Origin: Eggerthellaceae bacterium
Lineage (GTDB): Bacteria > Actinomycetota > Coriobacteriia > Coriobacteriales > Eggerthellaceae
Direction of reading: 5' to 3'
Length of the DNA stretch: 6,680 nucleotides
Assembly: GCA_900754955.1 (NCBI GenBank)
Contig: CAAEEV010000116.1
Span: 1-6,680 of the forward strand
Part shown: piece after piece, positions 1 to 5,986 of the stretch
How the letters are laid out: each line of letters starts with the position of its first letter
Position numbering within the stretch: the stretch's first letter is position 1
Notes under the pieces: generated by a model
The model's input: only the letters and a program-made list of their open reading frames with translations
What the model was told of the DNA's origin: nothing
Databases searched by the model: none
Program-made: the position numbers and the translations under genes

Positions 1-717
1 CGCGCGGCGGCGCGCGGGTGCGCCGAGGACGCGCTGCCCGCCGCTGTGGCGGAGGCGCTCTGCGACCTCGTCGAGCAGCTTCTCGAGGAGGACGAGGCGT
101 GCAACCGCGCCATCGGCGATGCCGGTGCGCAGCTGCTCGCGCCGGCATCGCGCGTCCTCACGCACTGCAACGCGGGCAGCCTCGCCACCGCCTTCTACGG
201 CACGGCGCTCGGCGTGGCGTACGCGGCAGCCGAGCAAGGCAAGATCGAGCGCGTCTACGCCGACGAGACGCGCCCCGTCGGCCAGGGCGCGCGGCTCACC
301 ACGTGGGAGCTTGCGCGCGCGGGCGTGCCCGTGACGCTCATCTGCGACGACATGGCGGCGAGCGTGATGCGCGCGGGGCTTGTGGACGCCGTCATCGTGG
401 GGGCCGACCGCATCGCCGCGAACGGCGACGTTGCCAACAAGATCGGCACGTACGGCGTGGCTGTGCTCGCCCGTCACCACGGCATCCCGTTCTACGTGGC
501 GGCGCCCTCGTCCACGATCGACTTCACGATTGCCTCGGGCGAGGAGATTCCCATCGAGCAGCGCGATGCCGCCGAGGTGCTGCCGCGGCCCATCGAAGGC
601 GTTGACGTGCTCAACCCTGCCTTCGACGTGACGCCCGCCGATCTCGTCACGCGCATCGTCACCGAGCGCGGTTCGTTCGCTCCCGCCGACCTTGCGCGCG
701 CCTATGGGGTAAACTGA
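1..717 (+). CDS. mtnA: S-methyl-5-thioribose-1-phosphate isomerase, C-terminal part
   Basis: Partial gene: the reading frame is open from base 1, so its start lies upstream of the window. The enzyme converts 5-methylthioribose-1-phosphate to 5-methylthioribulose-1-phosphate in the methionine salvage pathway, in the cytoplasm. The visible 238 residues carry the hallmarks of the family: THCNAG with the catalytic cysteine (codon 166-168), the segment [17 protein letters not shown], and [10 protein letters not shown] with the catalytic aspartate (codon 406-408), followed by NKIGTYG. From the position of the cysteine (about residue 160 in the Bacillus enzyme) roughly 105 N-terminal residues are missing. 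A GTG at 46 could be mistaken for a start, but family similarity continues upstream of it. Related eIF2B-like or ribose-1,5-bisphosphate isomerase proteins share the fold, but the DETRP...QGARLT motif fits MtnA best. dgt follows after 32 bases on the same strand, so the two are probably co-transcribed. Confidence 0.93.
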   Translation, partial: RAAARGCAEDALPAAVAEALCDLVEQLLEEDEACNRAIGDAGAQLLAPASRVLTHCNAGSLATAFYGTALGVAYAAAEQGKIERVYADETRPVGQGARLTTWELARAGVPVTLICDDMAASVMRAGLVDAVIVGADRIAANGDVANKIGTYGVAVLARHHGIPFYVAAPSSTIDFTIASGEEIPIEQRDAAEVLPRPIEGVDVLNPAFDVTPADLVTRIVTERGSFAPADLARAYGVN

Positions 718-749
718 CGGTAGCTGATCCTGCGGGAAAGGGGAGAGCC

Positions 750-1793
750 ATGCGTGTGATATACCGCGAGGACCGCGAGCAGCTCGAGCATCTGTCGCTT
801 TCGGAGGACGCGGCGTTCTCCGACGAGACCGAGGGGCGCGAGCGTTCGACCGAACTCGACATGCTGCGCTGCGACTATCAGCGCGATCGCGACAAGATCC
901 TGCACACGAAGTCGTTCCGTCGGCTTTCCCACAAGACGCAGGTGTTCCTCGCCGCCGAGGGCGACCATTTCCGCACGCGGCTGACCCACACGCTCGAGGT
1001 GGCGCAGATCGCGCGCACCATCGCGCGCGCGCTCGGCCTCAACGAGGACCTCACCGAGGCGATCTCGCTCGGACACGACCTCGGGCACACGCCCTTCGGC
1101 CACACGGGCGAGGAAGCGCTCGCGCGCTGCATCGCGCGCCACGTCGGCGTCGATCCCGCCTCCGAGGAGGCGGCGGGCCTCTACCGCCACAACGAGCAGT
1201 CGCTGCGCGTGGTCGAGGTGATCGAGAACGAGGGGCGCGGGCTCAACCTCACCGCTGAGGTGCGCGACGGCATCCTGTGCCACACCGGCCCCGTGCGGGC
1301 GGAGACGCTCGAGGGGCGCATCGTGGCCGTGGCCGACCGCATCGCGTATGTGAACCACGACATCGACGACGCCATCCGCGCCGGCGTGCTCTCCGAGGAC
1401 GACCTGCCTGCCTCCACGCATGCGGTGCTCGGCCCCGACCATTCGTCGCGTATTCAGACGCTCGTGTTCGACATGGTGGAGACCTCGGCGCGCGTCGACG
1501 ACATCCGCATGAGCGACCGCGTGTGGGACGCGATGATGGAGCTGCGCCGGTTCCTGTTCGAGCACGTGTACCTCTCGCCCGTGGTGATGGTCGAGGTGGA
1601 GAAGGCCCAGCGCCTCATCGACGTGCTGTTCGAGTACTACGTCGGCCACATCGGGGAGGTGCCCGAGGAGTACCGCCTCATCTCCGAGGGCGATGATCTG
1701 CGCGCGGTGACCGACTACATCGCCGGCATGACCGACCGCTACGCGAAGAGCCAGTTCCGTCGCCTTTTCGAGCCGAACAGCCTCCACTACTAG
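750..1793 (+). CDS. dgt: deoxyguanosinetriphosphate triphosphohydrolase-like protein (HD domain)
   Basis: Complete 347-residue protein of the dGTPase family, a usual length for the shorter (type 2) subfamily. Such enzymes cut dNTPs to deoxynucleoside plus triphosphate and so trim the dNTP pool; the actual substrate preference here is unknown. The N-terminal signature KSFRRLSHKTQVF (about residues 54-66) is followed by the metal-binding HD set: H80 in RLTHTLEVA, H109-D110 in GHDLGHTPFGH, and D196 in VAVADRIAYVNHD. All metal ligands are present, so it should be active. The ATG start is backed by an upstream purine-rich AAGGGGAG (738-745) with a 4-base gap. In many Gram-positive genomes dgt stands directly before dnaG; here azlC follows instead. 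A weak hairpin after the stop may end the mtnA-dgt transcript. Confidence 0.95.
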   Translation: MRVIYREDREQLEHLSLSEDAAFSDETEGRERSTELDMLRCDYQRDRDKILHTKSFRRLSHKTQVFLAAEGDHFRTRLTHTLEVAQIARTIARALGLNEDLTEAISLGHDLGHTPFGHTGEEALARCIARHVGVDPASEEAAGLYRHNEQSLRVVEVIENEGRGLNLTAEVRDGILCHTGPVRAETLEGRIVAVADRIAYVNHDIDDAIRAGVLSEDDLPASTHAVLGPDHSSRIQTLVFDMVETSARVDDIRMSDRVWDAMMELRRFLFEHVYLSPVVMVEVEKAQRLIDVLFEYYVGHIGEVPEEYRLISEGDDLRAVTDYIAGMTDRYAKSQFRRLFEPNSLHY

Positions 1794-1801
1794 GGGAGGG
1801 C

Positions 1802-1822
1802 GGATGCGGCGTCGCATTTTCT
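1802..1822 (+). terminator. weak hairpin with short T-tract after dgt
   Basis: ATGCG (1804-1808) pairs with CGCAT (1813-1817) around a GCGT loop; two G-T wobbles extend the stem, and TTTTCT follows. The stem is short and the T-tract brief, so termination would be partial at best. It lies 10 bases after the dgt stop and just ahead of the azlC promoter candidate, which is where a terminator would be expected. Confidence 0.35.
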
Positions 1823-1846
1823 CGCGGCGCGTTCGGGCTTTGTCGC

Positions 1847-1852
1847 TATAAT
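1847..1852 (+). promoter_or_regulatory. candidate -10 box of azlCD
   Basis: A perfect TATAAT is set in GC-rich sequence (GTCGCTATAATGGC). No good -35 box stands 16-18 bases upstream (that place reads GC-rich), so it may depend on an activator or on the strong -10. Transcription would begin around 1859-1860. The box overlaps the ATG at 1851, which argues that this ATG is not the azlC start. Confidence 0.5.
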
Positions 1853-1862
1853 GGCAAAGCTT

Positions 1863-2573
1863 ATGGTTGCCAAGGAACATATCAAAGACGCGTTTCAAGC
1901 GGCGTTGCCCGTCATGCTCGGGTACGTCGCCATCGGCATACCCTGCGGCATCCTCTGCAATTCGATCGGGCTCGGAGTGCTCCAGGTGCTCCTGCTCTCG
2001 GTGCTCTTCTACTCGGGCGCCGGCCAGTTCATGATTCCGAACATGTATCTCGCCGCCTCGCCGCTCGCTTCGATCATCGCGAGCGTGTCGCTCGTCAACA
2101 CGCGCCAGATGCTCTACGCCGCCTCGTTCGCGCCCGAGTGCAAGGGCGTCTCAAAGCGCCTCGCGTTCTTCTTCGCCGCCACGGTGACCGACGAGAGCTA
2201 CGGCGTGTCCACCGCGAAGTTCCGCGAGGGCTCGTGGTCGGTCGACCGCGCGCTCATGGTGAACCTCTTCTCGCAGACGTCGTGGACGGTGTCGAACGTG
2301 ATCGGCGTGCTCATCGGCGCGGCAGTGTCCATCCCGCTCAACATCGCCTCGTTCGCGATGACCTCAATCTTCATCTGCCTGCTCGTGACGCAGAAGGTGA
2401 CGTCGGCGAACATCGTGGCCGTCGTGTGTGCGATGGTCGGCGTGTACGTGTGCAAGGCGGTGGGGCTTTCGGGCCCGGCCATCCTCGTGGGCGCGCTCGT
2501 CGGTGTGGCGGCCGCCATGGTGTATGCGAGCGTGCGCGATAAGCGCCTCGCGAAGGAGGCGGCTGAGCGATGA
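1863..2573 (+). CDS. azlC: AzlC family branched-chain amino acid exporter, large subunit
   Basis: Integral membrane protein of 236 residues from the chosen start, typical for AzlC. With AzlD it forms an exporter; the Bacillus pair gives resistance to 4-azaleucine and exports branched-chain amino acids. Family features seen are the N-terminal ALPVMLGYVAIGIPCGIL helix, the FYSGAGQFM segment, LVNTRQMLYAASFAP, and FAATVTDESYGV, followed by several hydrophobic helices and a short charged cytoplasmic tail (RDKRLAKEAAER). Two in-frame ATGs compete, at 1851 and 1863, and neither has a clear Shine-Dalgarno sequence. I chose 1863 because a TATAAT at 1847-1852 overlaps the first one; with that promoter the mRNA would have a leader of only a few bases. 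The stop overlaps the azlD start as ATGA. Substrate specificity cannot be told from sequence. Confidence 0.92.
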   Translation: MVAKEHIKDAFQAALPVMLGYVAIGIPCGILCNSIGLGVLQVLLLSVLFYSGAGQFMIPNMYLAASPLASIIASVSLVNTRQMLYAASFAPECKGVSKRLAFFFAATVTDESYGVSTAKFREGSWSVDRALMVNLFSQTSWTVSNVIGVLIGAAVSIPLNIASFAMTSIFICLLVTQKVTSANIVAVVCAMVGVYVCKAVGLSGPAILVGALVGVAAAMVYASVRDKRLAKEAAER

Positions 2574-2893
2574 GCTGGGAGGAATTCTGGATCGTGCTCG
2601 TCGTGTGCGCGCTCTGCATGCTCGCGTGCCGCGTGCTGCCGCTTTTCCTGCTCAAGGGGCGCGAGCTGCCCGCGGGGCTGAGCCGCGCGCTCGGCTTCAT
2701 CCCGCCGGCGGCGTTTGCCGCGCTCGTGGCGAACGACCTGCTCAACCCCGGCATGTTCGACGCGGGGCTGTGGCCCGCCGCCATCCCGCTCATCGCGGCG
2801 GTATGCGTGGTGGTGGTCGCGTGCAAGACGCGCTCTTTGCTGTGGAGCGCGGTGACGGGCGTTGTTGCCTACGCGCTGCTGCTCATGATCTAG
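2570..2893 (+). CDS. azlD: AzlD family branched-chain amino acid exporter, small subunit
   Basis: A 107-residue, strongly hydrophobic protein with about four membrane segments: WIVLVVCALCMLACRVLP near the N-terminus, a segment around GFIPPAAFAALVAND, the IPLIAAVCVVVVA segment, and a C-terminal VTGVVAYALLLMI. The RVLPLFLLKGRELP and IPPAAFAALVAND pieces are typical of AzlD, which works as the small partner of AzlC. Its ATG overlaps the azlC stop (ATGA at 2570-2573), and an AAGGAGG ribosome site at 2553-2559 lies inside the end of azlC, so the two are translationally coupled. Length and spacing match the usual azlCD pair. Confidence 0.93.
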   Translation: MSWEEFWIVLVVCALCMLACRVLPLFLLKGRELPAGLSRALGFIPPAAFAALVANDLLNPGMFDAGLWPAAIPLIAAVCVVVVACKTRSLLWSAVTGVVAYALLLMI

Positions 2894-2897
2894 GGCC

Positions 2898-2918
2898 GGC
2901 TGCGGCTGCGGCTGCGGC
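2898..2918. repeat. GGCTGC hexamer tandem repeat
   Basis: Three perfect copies of GGCTGC (2898-2903, 2904-2909, 2910-2915) plus a partial GGC begin 4 bases after the azlD stop. No T-tract follows, so it is not an intrinsic terminator. The rest of 2919-3029 shows no gene with a ribosome site and no other clear element. Confidence 0.6.
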
Positions 2919-3029
2919 GTGCGGCGGTCACCTGCGTATGAGCCGTGTGTTGCGGAGGGGTGCGTCGCATGAGGGCGCCGCTTCACGCGCCGATGCCCGT
3001 GCGTTCACGAAATATCGGCGTTCAACCCC

Positions 3030-3058
3030 TTGCCAAGGTGCATTCAAGATGATATGAT
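3030..3058 (+). promoter_or_regulatory. sigma70-type promoter of rplS
   Basis: TTGCCA (3030-3035) and TATGAT (3053-3058) are separated by exactly 17 bases, each one or two mismatches from consensus. They sit in a locally AT-richer patch. Transcription should start near 3065, giving a leader of about 57 bases before rplS. This makes rplS independent of the azl genes upstream. Confidence 0.75.
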
Positions 3059-3080
3059 TCCAAATCGTGTCTTTAACCAA

Positions 3081-3096
3081 TCAACAGATATGTTGA
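3081..3096 (+). promoter_or_regulatory. hairpin in the rplS leader
   Basis: TCAACA (3081-3086) and TGTTGA (3091-3096) are perfect inverted repeats around a GATA loop. They lie between the predicted transcription start (about 3065) and the ribosome site (GAAGGA, 3108-3113). It could be a small leader hairpin for feedback control by L19, as known for other ribosomal protein genes, or a DNA operator; a 6-bp stem is also within reach of chance. Confidence 0.4.
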
Positions 3097-3121
3097 CGCA
3101 TCACATAGAAGGAAACGAGCA

Positions 3122-3469
3122 ATGGACATCATCCGAGCAATTGAGCAGCAGCAGATCAAAGAGGACCTCCCTGAGTTCCACGTGGGCGACACGGTGAAGG
3201 TGCACTACCGCATCACCGAGGGTAACCGCGAGCGTATCCAGGTGTTCCAGGGCGACGTCATCCGTCGTCAGGGCGGTTCCGTCCGCGAGACCTTCACGGT
3301 CCGCAAGGTGAGCTTCTCCGTCGGCGTCGAGCGTACCTTCCCGGTGCACTCCCCGAAGATCGAGAAGATCGAGGTCATCCGTCAGGGCAAGGTGCGTCGC
3401 GCCAAGCTCTACTACCTGCGCGACAAGGTGGGCAAGGCTGCCAAGATCAAGGAGAAGTCCTTCCACTAA
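3122..3469 (+). CDS. rplS: 50S ribosomal protein L19
   Basis: Complete 115-residue protein, the usual length of bacterial L19, which sits at the interface of the 30S and 50S subunits. Recognised from [45 protein letters not shown] at the N-terminal half, then the [21 protein letters not shown] block and the basic C-terminal [22 protein letters not shown]. The start has a GAAGGA ribosome site 8 bases upstream (3108-3113). Arginine codons include many CGT, and overall codon choice is cleaner than in its neighbours, as expected for a highly expressed gene. It has its own promoter and a strong terminator, so it is probably transcribed alone and not with the rpsP-rimM-trmD genes that often precede it elsewhere. 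Confidence 0.98.
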   Translation: MDIIRAIEQQQIKEDLPEFHVGDTVKVHYRITEGNRERIQVFQGDVIRRQGGSVRETFTVRKVSFSVGVERTFPVHSPKIEKIEVIRQGKVRRAKLYYLRDKVGKAAKIKEKSFH

Positions 3470-3490
3470 GCCGCCAACGCTGTGCATGAG

Positions 3491-3521
3491 AAAGGGAAGC
3501 CCGCGGGCTTCCCTTTTTTTT
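3491..3521 (+). terminator. strong intrinsic terminator of rplS
   Basis: A perfect 12-base arm AAAGGGAAGCCC (3491-3502) meets its complement GGGCTTCCCTTT (3505-3516) across a GC centre, giving a tight stem with a CGCG loop; eight T follow (3514-3521). It begins 21 bases after the rplS stop. On the - strand the stem is followed by only three T, so it could at most weakly stop transcripts coming from the hydrolase gene. The remaining bases to 3674 hold no credible gene. Confidence 0.93.
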
Positions 3522-3654
3522 GTTTGCGGCGCGTGTTTTCGCGCGCGGCGGTGAAGGCGGTTGTGGTTGCGAGGCGAGCGCTGCGCGGCTTTGCGGGCGG
3601 CATGTGCGGCGGAGAGCGCCGCTGCATGGGCGCGTCGGGGGCTGAACCTCTCGA

Positions 3655-3694
3655 AAGCGCGCCCGGGCGGCTTGCTACCGCGCGGCGCGCGCTT
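3655..3694 (-). terminator. possible weak hairpin at the end of the hydrolase gene
   Basis: AAGCGCGC (3655-3662) and GCGCGCTT (3687-3694) are inverted repeats enclosing a 24-base loop that contains the stop codon of the - strand gene. Read on the - strand, the stem ends in CTTTCG, a poor T-tract. In such GC-rich DNA it may be coincidence. Confidence 0.2.
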
Positions 3695-4319
3695 CCGCGA
3701 TGCGCGTCCGCACGGCGGCCTCGATGTCGCACAGGTCGTCGAGTCCGCGCTCCTCGAAGTCGGCGCACGAGATGATTTGCGCGCCGATGAAGCGCATATC
3801 CTCGATGTTGGCCTCCTGCACGGCGGGGGTGCGCGAGGAGGTGGCGTCTTCGACGACGACCACGTTATAGCCGAGCGAGAGCGCGTCGTAGCAGGTCGAG
3901 CGGATGCAGTTCGGCGTCGTGGTGCCCGTGAGCACGACGGTGTTTATGCCGCGTTCGCGCAGCTGTATGTCGAGGTCGGTGCCGAAGAACGCCGAGAACT
4001 TCGGCTTGTATACGACGGCCTCGCCCGCACGCGGCGCGAGTGAGGCGGGCGGCTCGATCGTGTGCGGTGCGGCGTCCGAGAGGGGCTTTCCGCCGCGCAT
4101 CCAGCTTTCATAGCGAACGGCCTCGACGTCCGACCCGTCGACGGCGTATCTGCGGTTGATGTGGTAGATGGGGATGTTCCGCGTGCGGGCGGCGTCGAGC
4201 GCGCGGGCGCAGACGGGCACCGAGGCAGCAGCGCCCGCGACGCAGAGTGTCGAGGTGCGGTCGATGAAGCCGTTCTGCATGTCGATCATGAGCAGAGCGG
4301 CGCTGCGGGCTTCGATCAT
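3675..4319 (-). CDS. cysteine hydrolase, isochorismatase family
   Basis: A 214-residue cytoplasmic hydrolase of the isochorismatase-like fold, a normal length. The catalytic triad is visible: D13 in LLMIDMQNGF, K105 in VYKPKFSAFFGTDL, and C138 in TGTTTPNCIRSTCYDAL. These enzymes hydrolyse amides, ureas or vinyl ethers through the cysteine (nicotinamidase, N-carbamoylsarcosine amidase, RutB, isochorismatase); the sequence does not settle which, and the KPKFSAF...TTTPNCIRST pattern fits the unspecified amidase-like branch. The start is chosen at 4319, 9 codons inside the longest frame (ATG at 4346), because GAGG stands 5 bases upstream and the predicted transcript begins at about 4346. It lies between rplS and rnhB, opposite to both, where lepB is often found. 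A clear promoter precedes it. Confidence 0.9.
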   Translation of the reverse strand: MIEARSAALLMIDMQNGFIDRTSTLCVAGAAASVPVCARALDAARTRNIPIYHINRRYAVDGSDVEAVRYESWMRGGKPLSDAAPHTIEPPASLAPRAGEAVVYKPKFSAFFGTDLDIQLRERGINTVVLTGTTTPNCIRSTCYDALSLGYNVVVVEDATSSRTPAVQEANIEDMRFIGAQIISCADFEERGLDDLCDIEAAVRTRIAEARAAR

Positions 4320-4324
4320 GGGTT

Positions 4325-4328
4325 CCTC
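4325..4328 (-). promoter_or_regulatory. ribosome binding site of the hydrolase gene
   Basis: On the - strand AGCGAGG lies 5 bases before the ATG at 4319. No such site precedes the alternative ATG at 4346, so this decides the start. Confidence 0.65.
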
Positions 4329-4352
4329 GCTTTCTTTTGTTCGCATGCACTG

Positions 4353-4381
4353 ATTATCGGTTCGGCGGCGCGGGCTTTCAA
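4353..4381 (-). promoter_or_regulatory. sigma70-type promoter of the hydrolase gene
   Basis: On the - strand TTGAAA (4381-4376) and GATAAT (4358-4353) are spaced by exactly 17 bases. Predicted start is near 4346, giving a leader of about 27 bases with a proper ribosome site. This is one of the best promoters in the window. Confidence 0.7.
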
Positions 4382-4400
4382 CGGGTTAGGGCGTGTGGGT

Positions 4401-4406
4401 TACAAT
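4401..4406 (+). promoter_or_regulatory. candidate -10 box of rnhB
   Basis: TACAAT, one mismatch from TATAAT, lies 45 bases ahead of the rnhB start. The -35 is poor: TTCAAC at 4377-4382 (18-base spacing) overlaps the -35 of the divergent hydrolase promoter. Transcription would begin near 4413. Confidence 0.5.
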
Positions 4407-4440
4407 AACGGCGACGATGTGCCCGCAAAAGGGAAGAAGG

Positions 4441-4446
4441 GAAGGG
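4441..4446 (+). promoter_or_regulatory. ribosome binding site deciding the rnhB start
   Basis: GAAGGG, 5 bases before the GTG at 4452. A second in-frame GTG at 4419 has no such site, so 4452 is preferred. Confidence 0.6.
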
Positions 4447-4451
4447 TCCTC

Positions 4452-5243
4452 GTGCTTGACTTGACGGTGGCGGAGATCAAGAAGAAGCTGCAGGCGGCTG
4501 ACGAGGCGGAGTTCGCCGTGCTCGAACGCTCGCTCGTTGCCGATACGCGCAAGGGAGTCCGTTCCGCCGTCGAAGTGGCGCGCCGTCGTCTCGAAGCCGC
4601 CCGTGCCGAGCGCGAGCGCGTGGAGGGCATGTACGCGTTTCAGGCCGAGCTTGCGGCAGTTCACGATGCGCGTGTCGTCGTCGGGCTCGACGAGGTGGGG
4701 CGCGGCCCGGTTGCTGGCCCGCTCGCCGTCGGTGCGGTGGTGCTGCCCGATTTCGGCATCATCGAGGGACTCAACGATTCCAAGCAGCTCACGCACGAGC
4801 AGCGCGAACGCATCGCCGCGCAGGTCAAAGAGGAAGCGGTGGCGTGGTCGGTGCAGTACATCGAGCCGCACGAGATCGACGCCGCGGGCATGACGGTCTC
4901 GCTTGTGACGGCGTTTCGCCGTGCCGTAGCGGCGATCGAGGGCCAGGGCGTGCCGGTTGACCTCATCCTGCTCGACGGCAATGCGCTCCATCTTGACAAG
5001 CGCGAGGTCAACGTTGTCAAGGGCGACGCGAAGTGCGCGTCCATCGCCGCCGCGTCCATCCTCGCCAAAGTGGAACGCGATGCGCTCATGACGGCTTACG
5101 ACGCGCAGTACCCCGCATACGGGTTCGCGTCCAACAAGGGGTATGCGAGCGCCGAGCACATCGAGGCGATCAAGGAGCACGGGCTGTCACCCCTTCACCG
5201 CGTGACCTTCTGCGAGGGCTTTTTCCAGCAGTCTTTGTTCTAA
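4452..5243 (+). CDS. rnhB: ribonuclease HII
   Basis: RNase HII removes ribonucleotides from DNA and cuts RNA in RNA-DNA hybrids. The 263-residue product has the active site complete: D80 and E81 in GLDEVGRGPVAGP, D175 in LILLDGNAL, and D192 in VVKGDAKCASIAAASILAKVERD, plus the NKGYASAEH segment and the C-terminal LHRVTF. Before the catalytic core stands an extension of about 70 residues (LTVAEIKKKLQAADEAEF ... RRRLEAARAERERVEGMYAFQAEL), partly coiled-coil-like. It resembles the extension of the Bacillus enzyme (there beginning LTVKDIKDRL), which also supports the GTG start at 4452. The reading frame is open much further upstream, through the divergent gene, but that part is only the shadow of the hydrolase gene. 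The gene likely has its own promoter. Confidence 0.96.
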   Translation: MLDLTVAEIKKKLQAADEAEFAVLERSLVADTRKGVRSAVEVARRRLEAARAERERVEGMYAFQAELAAVHDARVVVGLDEVGRGPVAGPLAVGAVVLPDFGIIEGLNDSKQLTHEQRERIAAQVKEEAVAWSVQYIEPHEIDAAGMTVSLVTAFRRAVAAIEGQGVPVDLILLDGNALHLDKREVNVVKGDAKCASIAAASILAKVERDALMTAYDAQYPAYGFASNKGYASAEHIEAIKEHGLSPLHRVTFCEGFFQQSLF

Positions 5244-5260
5244 TATCGGTTCTGCATAAT

Positions 5261-5285
5261 CGCGTTGGGTTCGTTGCCCGACGCG
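5261..5285 (+). other. hairpin downstream of rnhB
   Basis: CGCGTTGGG (5261-5269) pairs with CCCGACGCG (5277-5285), nine pairs including one G-T, around a 7-base loop. It starts 17 bases after the rnhB stop. The T-tract is missing (TTCAGG follows), so it may be a 3' end stabiliser or a leaky terminator. The rest of the gap to 5529 is GC-rich with no clear promoter; a CATAAT at 5255-5260 lacks a -35 partner. Confidence 0.4.
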
Positions 5286-5516
5286 TTCAGGCGCATCTAC
5301 GCGGTGCTTGAGTGCGTTGCGGTGTGCGTTTGTCCGCTGCTTGTCTGACGCCGGCGGCGCGTCTGCGCGGCGTGTGTTCTGTGCCAGCGTGCTGCTGGAT
5401 GCGCGCATGCGCGGCGCTTGAAATCCGTCTGATCCGCGCACGAACGAGATCAACTGCATGCATGTTTCACGCAGAATCCGTGTCGGATCGCGTCGCTACC
5501 TTCGTTGCTGCCGAGG

Positions 5517-5524
5517 AAAGGAGG
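5517..5524 (+). promoter_or_regulatory. strong ribosome binding site of yraN
   Basis: AAAGGAGG, a nearly perfect Shine-Dalgarno sequence, 5 bases before the ATG at 5530. It selects this start over an in-frame ATG at 5458. Confidence 0.85.
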
Positions 5525-5529
5525 CAGCA

Positions 5530-5985
5530 ATGAACACCGTGGATACCCTGCAGGCAGAGAGAATCGACCGACGGACGGACGACGAGGAGCGCGTGCCCGC
5601 GAAGCCGAAGAGAAAGCGTTCGTCCCGCAGCAAGGAGCTGGGCCGTCGCGGCGAGGAGGTGGCGGCGAGCTTTCTTCACGACCGCGGCTACGAGATCGTG
5701 GAGCGCAACTGGACCTGTCCGGCGGGCGAGGCCGACATCGTCGCCCGCGACGGCAACGTGCTCGTGTTCGTCGAGGTGAAAACGCGCTCGAGCTGCGAGA
5801 AGGGGTTTCCCGCCGAGGCGGTGACGGCGGCGAAGCGCGAGCGCTACGAGAAGATCGCGCTCATGTACATCGCCGACTGCGACATCGTCGACGTGGCTGT
5901 GCGCTTCGACGTCGTGTCGATCGTCGTGGTTGCTTCCGATCGAGCGTTCGTCAGGCATCACATCGGCGCGTACACGGCGGTGTGA
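5530..5985 (+). CDS. yraN: YraN family (UPF0102) endonuclease-fold protein
   Basis: The 151-residue product belongs to the YraN/UPF0102 family, small proteins with a Holliday-junction-resolvase-like PD-(D/E)XK fold whose cellular role is not settled. Signature parts are GRRGEEVAASFLHDRGYEIVERNW (residues 38-61), GEADIVARDG (E67, D69) and VFVEVKTRS (E82, K84), followed by AVTAAKRERYEKIA and VRFDVVSI. The putative catalytic D/E-X-K residues are intact. The family is usually about 120 residues; this one has an extra N-terminal stretch of about 36 residues, first acidic and then basic (KPKRKRSSRSK), probably disordered and possibly nucleic acid binding. The start is set by the strong ribosome site at 5517-5524. 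It lies between rnhB and comM, the usual place, and ends one base before comM. Confidence 0.93.
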   Translation: MNTVDTLQAERIDRRTDDEERVPAKPKRKRSSRSKELGRRGEEVAASFLHDRGYEIVERNWTCPAGEADIVARDGNVLVFVEVKTRSSCEKGFPAEAVTAAKRERYEKIALMYIADCDIVDVAVRFDVVSIVVVASDRAFVRHHIGAYTAV

Positions 5986-5986
5986 C

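Noticed and set aside
702..1898. Long - strand open frame of 398 codons opposite dgt
   Set aside because: Histidine-, arginine- and valine-rich antisense shadow of dgt; codons mirror the real gene, and no family is recognisable.
2938..3057. Short + frame of about 39 codons between azlD and rplS
   Set aside because: No ribosome site, runs through the rplS promoter, composition not protein-like.
3482..3775. Frames on both strands beginning or ending with the same KGKPAGFPF peptide
   Set aside because: This comes from the palindromic rplS terminator stem being read on both strands, not from genes.
4062..4451. Upstream extension of the rnhB frame to an ATG at 4062
   Set aside because: It is antisense to the hydrolase gene, and the RNase HII family similarity begins at 4452, where the ribosome site is.
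5402..5413. 12-base palindrome CGCGCATGCGCG
   Set aside because: A single copy in GC-rich DNA, not placed at a promoter; chance is a sufficient explanation.
5187..5459. - strand frame of 90 codons in the rnhB-yraN gap
   Set aside because: Overlaps the end of rnhB, no family features, no ribosome site seen; explained by low stop-codon density at high GC.
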